Source: Longimicrobium sp. (GTDB lineage Bacteria; Gemmatimonadota; Gemmatimonadetes; Longimicrobiales; Longimicrobiaceae). From it: a stretch of 64,000 bases of DNA. The stretch spans positions 1-64,000 of the forward strand of contig NZ_DATIND010000097.1 in NCBI RefSeq assembly GCF_035474595.1, written 5' to 3'. The translations under genes were made by a program, and so were the position numbers. Of the stretch, positions 57,416 through 64,000 are shown piece after piece. Below the pieces are notes generated by a model. The model was not told where the DNA came from, searched no databases, and worked only from the letters and a program-made list of their open reading frames with translations. How positions within the stretch are numbered: the first letter of the stretch is position 1; every line of letters starts with the position of its first letter.

Positions 57416-60121
57416 TCAGCTCTCGTCCTCGCCGCGGAACTGGTCTTCGACATCGAACGGCTCGGGCCCGTCGTCGTCGGTCAGCTCGTCGACGATGTCC
57501 TCCACCGGCGGCGGCACCTCGTCCAGCTCGTCGCCGTCGTCTTCGGATTCGACGTCCAGCATCTCCTCCAGCGCGGTCGAGCCCACGATCTCCTGCGCGC
57601 CCTCGGCGTCGGCATCGGCCAGGATGGGGCGCGGCTCCTCGTCCTCGTTCACCACGCGGGCCACGTCCATCACGGTGTCGCCCTTCTCCAGGTTCACCAG
57701 CTTCACGCCCATGGTGTTGCGGCCGATCAGCCGGATTCCGTCCACCGCCTGCCGGTTCACGATCCCCTGGCGGGTGATCAGCACCAGCTCGTCGTGCGGG
57801 TGCACCACCTTCATCGCGACGACGTGCCCCGTCTTCCCGGCCATCTTGATGTTGATCACGCCCTTGCCGCCGCGCCGCTGCAGCCGGTACGCGTCCAGCT
57901 CGGTGCGCTTGCCCAGGCCCAGCTCGGTGACCACCAGCAGGTGGTTGCCGCGCTTGGCGACGACCATCCCCACCAGGAAGTCGCCCTCCTCCAGCGAGAT
58001 CCCGCGCACGCCGGTGGTGGCGCGCCCCATCTCGCGCACGTGCGTCTCGGGGAAGCGGATGGCCATCCCCGCGTGCGTGGCCAGCACCACCTCGCACCCG
58101 CCGTCACTGAGCTGCACGTCGATCAGCTCGTCGTCCTCCAGCACGTTGATGGCGTTCAGCCCCACGCGCCGCGGGTTGCCGTAGGCGGAAAGCACCGTCT
58201 TCTTCACCGTGCCCTTGCGCGTGGCGAAGATCAGGAAGCGGTCGTGGCTGAACTCGCGCACCGGCACCAGCGCCGCCACCCGGTCGTCGGCGTCGATGTT
58301 GATCAGGTTCACCACCGGCTTGCCGCGGCTGGTGCGCTGCCCCTGCGGGATCTCGTGCACCTTCAGCCAGTAGCACTGCCCCTGCCGGGTGAAGAACATC
58401 AGGTAGTCGTGGGTGCTGGCCAGGAACACCTGCTCCACCCAGTCCTCCTCCTTCGTCCCCATCCCGGCGATCCCCCGCCCGCCGCGCGCCTGCGAGCGGT
58501 AGGTGTCGCTGGGGATGCGCTTGATGTACCCCGAGTGGCTGACGGTGATGACCATCTCCTCGTCGGGGATCAGGTCCTCGATGGAGAGCCCCGCCGTGTC
58601 GCCCAGGATGTCGGTGCGCCGCTCGTCGCCGTACTTGTCGGCCACTTCGAGCAGCTCTTCCTTGATGATGCTGAAGCGGCGCTCGCGGTCGCCCAGGATG
58701 TCCTCCAGGTCGGCGATGGTCGCCCGCAGCTCGCCCAGCTCCGCCTCCAGCTGCTCGATCTCCAGCCCGGTGAGGCGTGCCAGGCGCATGTTCAGGATGG
58801 CGTCGCTCTGCCGGTTCGACAGCTCGAAGCGGTCGCGCAGCCGCGTCCCCGCCTCGTCCGTCGTCGCCGACGAGCGGATGATGCCGATCACCTCGTCGAT
58901 GTGGTCGACGGCGATCTTGAGGCCTTCCAAGATGTGCTCGCGCTCGCGCGCCTTGCGCAGCTCGAACTCGGTGCGCCGCACCACCACGTCGTGGCGGTGG
59001 GCCACGAAGTGACGCAGCATGTCCTTCAGCGGCATCACCTTGGGCTCGCCGTTGTGCAGGGCGAGCATGATCACGCCGAAGGTGCTCTGCAGCTGCGTGT
59101 GCTTGAACAGCTGGTTCAGCACGATGTGGGGGATGGCGTCGCGCTTCAGGTCGATGACCACGCGGATGCGCTTGTCGCTCTCGTCGCGCAGGTCGCTGAT
59201 CCCCTCCAGCTTCTTGTCGCGCACCAGCTCGGCGATGTGCTCGATCAGGCGCGACTTGTTGACCATGAAGGGGATCTCGGTGACGATGATGCGCTCGCCG
59301 CCGCGCCCGCCGTCCTTCTCCTCGATCTCGGCCCGCGCGCGCACGATCACCCGCCCGCGCCCGGTCTCGTACGCCTCGCGGATCCCGTCGCGCCCGTAGA
59401 TCACGCCGCCGGTCGGGAAGTCCGGCCCGCGCACGAACTGCATCAGCGCGGCGTTGTCGGCGTCGGGGTGGTCGATCAGGTGCACGCAGGCGGCGACGAC
59501 TTCCCGCAGGTTGTGCGGCGGGATGTTCGTCGCCATCCCCACCGCGATCCCGCTCGACCCGTTGACCAGGAGGTTGGGGATGCGCGCGGGAAGGACGCGC
59601 GGCTCCACCAGCCGGTCGTCGTAGTTGGGGGCGAAGTCGACGGTTTCCTTGTCGATGTCCGCCAGCATCTCCGTCGCCAGCGGCGCGAGGCGCGATTCGG
59701 TGTACCGGTACGCCGCCGCGCTGTCGCCGTCGATGGAGCCGAAGTTCCCCTGGCCGTCGACCAGCGGGTAGCGCAGCGAGAAGTCCTGCACCATGCGCAC
59801 GAGCGAGTCGTACACCGACGCGTCGCCGTGCGGGTGGTACTTGCCCAGCACGTCGCCGACCACGGTCGCGCTCTTCTTGTAGGGGCGGTTGGGGGCCAGC
59901 CCGGCCTCGTGCATGGCGAACAGGATGCGCCGGTGCACCGGCTTCAGCCCGTCGCGCACGTCGGGAAGGGCGCGCTGCACGATCACGCTCATCGAATAGT
60001 CGATGAACGACTCGCGCATCTCGTCTTCGATCAGGCGCGGCAGGACCCGGGCGGTGGGCCCGGGAACGTTCGCCTCGTCGCCGTTCTCGGGCATGTCGGG
60101 GGGCGTGATGTCGTCGGCCAT
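57416..60121 (-). CDS. gyrA: DNA gyrase subunit A
   Basis: This 901-aa breakage-reunion subunit of gyrase has catalytic Tyr140 ([11 protein letters not shown]) and a quinolone-pocket region [17 protein letters not shown] (97-110). The Ala at 101 sits where E. coli GyrA has Ser83, and Asp105 matches Asp87. The GyrA box QRRGGKG in the C-terminal pinwheel is intact, confirming gyrase rather than ParC. A long acidic tail ([20 protein letters not shown] and after) ends the protein. gyrB is not adjacent. Confidence 0.97.
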   Translation of the reverse strand: MADDITPPDMPENGDEANVPGPTARVLPRLIEDEMRESFIDYSMSVIVQRALPDVRDGLKPVHRRILFAMHEAGLAPNRPYKKSATVVGDVLGKYHPHGDASVYDSLVRMVQDFSLRYPLVDGQGNFGSIDGDSAAAYRYTESRLAPLATEMLADIDKETVDFAPNYDDRLVEPRVLPARIPNLLVNGSSGIAVGMATNIPPHNLREVVAACVHLIDHPDADNAALMQFVRGPDFPTGGVIYGRDGIREAYETGRGRVIVRARAEIEEKDGGRGGERIIVTEIPFMVNKSRLIEHIAELVRDKKLEGISDLRDESDKRIRVVIDLKRDAIPHIVLNQLFKHTQLQSTFGVIMLALHNGEPKVMPLKDMLRHFVAHRHDVVVRRTEFELRKAREREHILEGLKIAVDHIDEVIGIIRSSATTDEAGTRLRDRFELSNRQSDAILNMRLARLTGLEIEQLEAELGELRATIADLEDILGDRERRFSIIKEELLEVADKYGDERRTDILGDTAGLSIEDLIPDEEMVITVSHSGYIKRIPSDTYRSQARGGRGIAGMGTKEEDWVEQVFLASTHDYLMFFTRQGQCYWLKVHEIPQGQRTSRGKPVVNLINIDADDRVAALVPVREFSHDRFLIFATRKGTVKKTVLSAYGNPRRVGLNAINVLEDDELIDVQLSDGGCEVVLATHAGMAIRFPETHVREMGRATTGVRGISLEEGDFLVGMVVAKRGNHLLVVTELGLGKRTELDAYRLQRRGGKGVINIKMAGKTGHVVAMKVVHPHDELVLITRQGIVNRQAVDGIRLIGRNTMGVKLVNLEKGDTVMDVARVVNEDEEPRPILADADAEGAQEIVGSTALEEMLDVESEDDGDELDEVPPPVEDIVDELTDDDGPEPFDVEDQFRGEDES

Positions 60122-60291
60122 TCAGCGTGTCGTGGGAGCGTCGGAGAACCTTGTCCCGGCGTGGTTCGCGGGACCCGGACTGATACCCCGGAAGGCGGGC
60201 TGCGTGCCCGTGCGCGGGCGCGCGCGAGGGACCCGGGAAGCTACGCGCCGCCACGCCTTTCCGCCAGTTGCGACGACGCGGTGGACAGGGG

Positions 60292-60354
60292 AAGTGCGGA
60301 AGTGCGGAAGTGCGGAAGTGCGGAAGTGCGGAAGTGCGGAAGTGCGGAAGTGCG
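60292..60354. repeat. SSR array, 8-bp unit (GTGCGGAA), longest
   Basis: Eight consecutive, nearly perfect GTGCGGAA units about 170 bp upstream of gyrA. It is the longest and purest array here, so the likeliest to vary in copy number. Confidence 0.92.
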
Positions 60355-60368
60355 TCAAAATAATTGCG

Positions 60369-60419
60369 GGGCCGCGGATCGTGTCCGCGGCCCGTCGTTG
60401 TTGCTGCGGCTTCAGCCGC
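60369..60419 (-). repeat. R1-like repeat, copy 18, with terminator hairpin
   Basis: GCGGCTGAAGCCGC, AGCAACAACGAC, then a different second hairpin GGGCCGCGGA/TCCGCGGCCC. On the minus strand it is followed by CGCAATTATTTTG and probably ends the 60430 gene. Confidence 0.7.
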
Positions 60420-60429
60420 CCCTCGCACC

Positions 60430-61224
60430 TCACTGCTGGCTCTGGATCCTCCCCTGCAGCTGCACGGCGCGCATGGTGATGAAAGGCGGAAGCGGGTGCT
60501 TGATGCGGTGGTGCGCCTCCTCCCGCGCGTATTCGCGGGTGATGACCTCCACCAGCGCGCCGCCCATGTACACGTTGATGTGGAAGATCTCCTGCGCGGG
60601 AATCGTCCGCAGCTCCTCCAGCCCGAACATCGATGGCTGGCCGTCGATCCACACTCCCACCGATTCGGGGAGCCCGCGGATGGTGGCGCAGTTGGAGCCC
60701 GGCGCCGTCGCGGTGCACGGCATGGCGTGGATCCCCGCGTAGTCGCCCAGGAACGCCAGCGTGTTCCCGCCGGAGTACGTGTCGAACATCCGCGCGTCGA
60801 ACGAGCGCGCGCTCACCGTCGACCGCTCGGTGCGCGTCAGCAGGCTGTTGCCGAACACCTTCAGCTCCTCCAGCGCCAGCGGCTCCGGCGCCAGCCGCAC
60901 CACCACCGAGTCGTCCTTCTCCAGCGTCAGGTTGGCGCGGATGGCGTGGTACCCCAGCCGCTCCATCTCCACGTCGTACGTCCCCGCCGGCATGGGGGGC
61001 AGCACGAAGCCGCCGCTCGAGTCGGTGTAGACCGCCACGTTCCGCGTGGGGATCGCCACCCTGGCCGCGGTGAGCGGATGTCCGTCCGCGCGGTCGAGCA
61101 GCTGTCCGCGCACGATGACACGCTCCGCGCGCTGCCCCGCGGCCGGCGCGGCGAGCACGATCGACGGCAGCAGCATGGCGGCGGCAATCAAACCCTTGCG
61201 GAACATAGTCTTGTGGAGATTCAT
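60430..61224 (-). CDS. Carboxypeptidase-regulatory plus TonB-plug-like exported protein, no barrel
   Basis: This is a 264-aa protein with signal FRKGLIAAAMLLPSIVLAAP, cleaved near AAGQ. A carboxypeptidase-regulatory-like beta domain (residues 35-115: VIVRGQLLDRADGHPLTAAR, VYTDSSGGFVLPPMPAGTYD) leads to a plug-like region (FLGDYAGIHAMPCTATAPGS, ATIRGLPESVGVWIDGQPSM, IFHINVYMGGALVEVITREY). TonB receptors continue with a large barrel; here the protein stops. It may be a truncated receptor or a stand-alone secreted form. The ATG at 61224 is a choice among three. Confidence 0.75.
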   Translation of the reverse strand: MNLHKTMFRKGLIAAAMLLPSIVLAAPAAGQRAERVIVRGQLLDRADGHPLTAARVAIPTRNVAVYTDSSGGFVLPPMPAGTYDVEMERLGYHAIRANLTLEKDDSVVVRLAPEPLALEELKVFGNSLLTRTERSTVSARSFDARMFDTYSGGNTLAFLGDYAGIHAMPCTATAPGSNCATIRGLPESVGVWIDGQPSMFGLEELRTIPAQEIFHINVYMGGALVEVITREYAREEAHHRIKHPLPPFITMRAVQLQGRIQSQQ

Positions 61225-61270
61225 GGCCATGACGGGGAAGGATGAACGTCGGCCGGCATCGCCCGCGGCT

Positions 61271-62074
61271 TTACGCCGGCGGCCCGTCGAACGCGGCATC
61301 TTCCGCGCCCGGGCGCTTGCGCGCAACCCGCACCAGCATGGGTACCGGGACCTTCGCGGGAACGCCGTCCGATTCGCACCTCACCCGCTCCACGTCGTCC
61401 CGGAAGGCGTGCCGCCCGCTCGCGAGCACGCGGGGAAAGCGGTCGTTCGGCGCGAGCGTCGCGGCGAGCGCGGGGCTGATCCACTCTAGCACCTCGCGGG
61501 CCGCCGCATGCTGCTCCTCCAGGTCGCGCCAGTGCCAGATCGGCTCGTGGTGGAAGGCGCGGTTGCGCAGCAGCCGGACGCGGTTCAGCCGCGACGAGAT
61601 CGTCTTGCGCTTGCGCATCTGCGGCGGCACCGCGGGAAAGACGGCCGGGAGCAGGTGCGGCCAGAGCACCTGCCGGTGCTCGTAGCGCACGTCCAGCAGC
61701 GCCGTCCAGAATCCGAACGTCAGCTCCGCGATCAGATGCGGCGCGTCCAGCGGCTTCCCACGCGAACGGAGCGCCGACTTCGCCGCCTCCACCCGGCTCC
61801 GCTCCTCCGGCGCAAGGATCGGCGGATCGGCATCCAGCCAGCACGGAACATGGAGATGGGATGCCCCCGCAAACCGCTGCTGCGCGGCGTCGAACAGGCT
61901 GTTCCGCAGCGCAACCTCCAGCCCGTGCAGCGCCGGATACAGCGCCTCGGAGAGCGCCATGTTCCACAGGTACGTGGAGACCACGCCGACGTCGTCGTCA
62001 CCGCGAAAGCGGTACGAGCCCAGCCGCTCGCGCGAGAGCGCGCGCCACATCGAATCCAGGTAGGGGGCTTGCAA
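61271..62074 (-). CDS. Abi-like HEPN-domain protein
   Basis: This is a 267-aa protein of the Abi_2 (AbiD/AbiF-like) kind. The body is helical and the C-terminal third contains RLNRVRLLRNRAFHHEPIW with Arg170-x4-His175, the R-x4-H ribonuclease motif of HEPN domains. Such proteins act in phage abortive infection or toxin systems by RNA cutting. No antitoxin or other defence gene adjoins it. The start is TTG at 62074, or ATG at 62050. The upstream region (62150-62250) is AT-richer than the surroundings, hinting at transfer. Confidence 0.75.
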   Translation of the reverse strand: MQAPYLDSMWRALSRERLGSYRFRGDDDVGVVSTYLWNMALSEALYPALHGLEVALRNSLFDAAQQRFAGASHLHVPCWLDADPPILAPEERSRVEAAKSALRSRGKPLDAPHLIAELTFGFWTALLDVRYEHRQVLWPHLLPAVFPAVPPQMRKRKTISSRLNRVRLLRNRAFHHEPIWHWRDLEEQHAAAREVLEWISPALAATLAPNDRFPRVLASGRHAFRDDVERVRCESDGVPAKVPVPMLVRVARKRPGAEDAAFDGPPA

Positions 62075-62251
62075 AATGGCCGGCTCCGGTGTATTGTTGT
62101 CGGCACAGCCCCCGGGTTAATCCTCTGCGCAAGCATGATCCCGGGGTCTTTCTTTTGCCCCTCCCCAAAGTTGATGGAGTTTACGGGGCGAAGGCGAACA
62201 TAATCGCCACTTCTTTGACTCGCAAGAGATTTAAAGGAGCGGTGAGATAAA

Positions 62252-62284
62252 CGAAGAGGCGCCCCGGTCAGGGGCGCCTCTTCG
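62252..62284 (-). terminator. Terminator hairpin of the ABC exporter gene
   Basis: A 14-bp perfect stem CGAAGAGGCGCCCC with a 5-nt loop, 24 bp past the stop. Confidence 0.72.
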
Positions 62285-62307
62285 TGCATCTGGATTGCGG
62301 CCCGCTG

Positions 62308-64000
62308 TCAGGTCGCGGCGACCCTCACCTTGGGCGCGGCCACCTCGGGCTCGGGGGTGAAGTCCTCGCCGGGGTTGATGAAGCGGTCGCTCTCCAGCGC
62401 GTACTGGCGGTCGTGCAGCTCGCGGTAGCGGCCGCGCAGCGCCATCAACTCGGCGTGCGTGCCGCGCTCCACGATCTCGCCCTTCTCCAGCACCAGGATC
62501 TGGTCCGCGCTGCGGATCGTCGAAAGACGGTGGGCGATGACGAAGCTGGTGCGCCCCTCGCGCAGGCGCCGGAGGCCCTGCTGGATCTTGTACTCGCTCT
62601 CGCTGTCCAGGCTCGACGTAGCCTCGTCGAGGATCAGGATGCGCGGGTCCGCCAGCAGCGCGCGGGCGATGGCGATGCGCTGCCGCTGCCCGCCCGAGAG
62701 CTTGATCCCCCGCTCGCCCACGATGGTGTCGTACCCCTCGCTGAAGGCGCGGATGAACTCGTCGGCGTTGGCCAGCTCCGCCACTTCTTCGATCTCGGCG
62801 CGGGTGGCGTCGGGGCGCGCGAAGCGGATGTTGTCGGCCACGGTGCCGTCGAACAGGAAGTTCTCCTGCAGCACCACCCCCAGCTGCGCGCGGTAGTCGG
62901 CCAGCTTCACCTCGTCCAGGTCGCGCCCGTCCACCAGCACGCGCCCCCGGGTCGGCCGGTTGAAGGCCATCACCAGGCTCACCAGCGTGCTCTTCCCCGA
63001 GCCGCTGCTGCCGACGAGCGCGGTCGTGGTCCCCGCGGGCGCGTCCACCGTCACGTCGCGCAGCACGGGCTGCCCCTCGTTGTACTCGTACCACACGCGC
63101 TCCAGCCGCACGTCGCCGCGGATCAGGTCCAGGTGGTCGCGCGTGGCGTCCTCCTGGTCCTCCGTCCGCATCCCCAGGATCTCGCGGATGCGGTCCAGCC
63201 CGGCGAACGCCTCGGTGATCTGCGTGCCGATGCTGGCGATCTGCATCACCGGCGCGGCCAGCACGGCGGTGAAGGCCAGATAGCTGAACAGGTCGCCCAC
63301 GGTCATCTGCTTCGCGATGATCGCCCGGCCGCCGACCAGGATCACCACGACCGCCACGAGGCCGATCACCACCGTGGCCGCCGAGGTGACGGCGGAGATG
63401 CCGGTGATGGAGCGCGCCACGTTGCGGAACAGGCGGTGCGCGCCGCGGGTGAACACGCGCTCCTCGCGCTTCTCCGTCCCGTACGCCTTCACCACGCGGA
63501 TGCCGCCCAGCGTCTCGTTCAGCCGCCCCGTGACCTCGGCCGTGATCTGCCCGCGCTCGCGGAAGAGGGGGCGCAGCTTCGTGAAGGTGATCCCCATCAC
63601 CGCGCCAAAGGCGATGAGGATGCCGACGATCCAGAGGGTGAGCTGCCAGTTGAGGTACAGGAGCGCGGCGACCGCGAACACCGCGGTGATGGCGCCGCCC
63701 ACCAGCTGCACCAGCCCCGTGCCCACCAGGTTCCGGATCCCCTCCGCGTCGGTCATGATGCGGGAGATGAGGATGCCGGTCTGCGTGCCGTCGTAGTAGC
63801 GCACCGGCAGCCGGGTGACGTGCTGCATCACCCGCCGCCGCATGTCGGTGATGGCGCGCTGCGCGGTGATGCTGATGATCTGCGACAGCGCGAACGAGCC
63901 CACCGCCTGGATCAGCGTGGCGCCGGCCACCACCAGCGCCAGCGGCATCAGCAGCCCGGTGTCGCCGCCGTTGATCACGCGGTCGATGACGAACTTGGGC
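62308..64000 (-). CDS. ABC exporter, MsbA-like (N-terminus beyond window)
   Basis: At least 563 residues of a fused permease-ATPase are present; the frame continues past base 64000. Visible are four or five transmembrane helices, intracellular-loop sequence [20 protein letters not shown], then Walker [31 protein letters not shown], signature [16 protein letters not shown], Walker [16 protein letters not shown] and the H-loop IAHRLST. It matches homodimeric lipid or drug flippases of the MsbA/BmrA type. The substrate is unknown; it may be lipid A or a drug. Confidence 0.93.
   Translation of the reverse strand, partial: PKFVIDRVINGGDTGLLMPLALVVAGATLIQAVGSFALSQIISITAQRAITDMRRRVMQHVTRLPVRYYDGTQTGILISRIMTDAEGIRNLVGTGLVQLVGGAITAVFAVAALLYLNWQLTLWIVGILIAFGAVMGITFTKLRPLFRERGQITAEVTGRLNETLGGIRVVKAYGTEKREERVFTRGAHRLFRNVARSITGISAVTSAATVVIGLVAVVVILVGGRAIIAKQMTVGDLFSYLAFTAVLAAPVMQIASIGTQITEAFAGLDRIREILGMRTEDQEDATRDHLDLIRGDVRLERVWYEYNEGQPVLRDVTVDAPAGTTTALVGSSGSGKSTLVSLVMAFNRPTRGRVLVDGRDLDEVKLADYRAQLGVVLQENFLFDGTVADNIRFARPDATRAEIEEVAELANADEFIRAFSEGYDTIVGERGIKLSGGQRQRIAIARALLADPRILILDEATSSLDSESEYKIQQGLRRLREGRTSFVIAHRLSTIRSADQILVLEKGEIVERGTHAELMALRGRYRELHDRQYALESDRFINPGEDFTPEPEVAAPKVRVAAT

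Noticed and set aside
60292-60354. CRISPR-like array near gyrA
   Set aside because: Units are 8 bp with no spacers; this is a simple tandem repeat, as are all other arrays here.
1-64000. Prophage or integrated plasmid
   Set aside because: No integrase, capsid, terminase, portal, replication or conjugation gene is visible; single tRNA-Thr shows no attachment-site duplication.

Overview
The window is very GC-rich chromosomal DNA with codon third positions almost always G or C. It comes from a Gram-negative-type bacterium: there are many lipoprotein and Sec signals, an outer-membrane barrel, a TonB-plug-like fragment and L,D-transpeptidase/murein enzymes. The gene content, the intergenic style and the family of LNLDxLxVESFET peptides resemble Gemmatimonadota of the Longimicrobium type. 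That placement is inference from remembered families, not a search. No phage, plasmid, CRISPR array or classical transposase is visible.

Layout: 1-290 is the start of the tRNA-Thr/tuf translation locus, leaving through the left edge. 825-5015 (minus) is a tetR-hlyD-ABC ATPase-ABC permease set resembling E. coli cecR-ybhGFSR, followed 79 bp downstream by a tiny secreted peptide with a defensin-like six-cysteine pattern. 5397-7707 (plus) is an array of nine related ribosomal-peptide precursors (probable class I lanthipeptide type) with no maturation enzyme in the window. 8100-13517 holds lipoproteins, a YkuD L,D-transpeptidase and a YcaQ-type DNA glycosylase. 13660-19873 has nitronate monooxygenase, coaA, an outer-membrane barrel and a polysaccharide deacetylase. 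20022-25688 has a DUF559 cassette, endonuclease IV, a CAP-domain lipoprotein, a YhcH protein, an RlmI-type methyltransferase and a histidine kinase. 26460-36184 has cyanophycin synthetase, MprF, a phosphoesterase, a CYTH-like protein and a GHMP-kinase-like protein. 36605-39011 has two divergent paralogous secreted repeat proteins. 39402-49170 has NRDE/TANGO2, OsmC, S41 peptidase, an E1-alpha dehydrogenase subunit, PPK2, PAP2 and an acyl-CoA synthetase. 49982-57104 has bacilliredoxin, PduO-type adenosyltransferase, S66 peptidase plus MFS, aroK and an arginase-fold enzyme. 57416-64000 has gyrA, a carboxypeptidase-regulatory/plug protein, a HEPN Abi-like protein and a truncated MsbA-type ABC exporter.

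Most genes are housekeeping or single-gene units separated by repeat-filled spacers. Real overlaps (ATGA/GTGA) mark the efflux operon (3418-5015), the CAP-wHTH-YhcH run (21514-22789), the DinB-PduO pair (50750-52041) and the S66-MFS pair (52349-54531).

Intergenic repeats are the second theme. R1 is a two-hairpin element joined by a GGCAACAAC-like linker, with 18 copies whose stems covary; some are inverted pairs 190-270 bp long. R2 is a 59-bp palindromic block, usually paired with a second block about 100 bp away (five composites plus one single). R3 is an inverted pair built on GACGTCATCC and GGCCGAAGGATC arms (three pairs). SSR denotes tandem arrays of 7-8 bp units (such as GTGCGGAA, GTACGGAA, CACTCAG) that sit at gene starts or stops.
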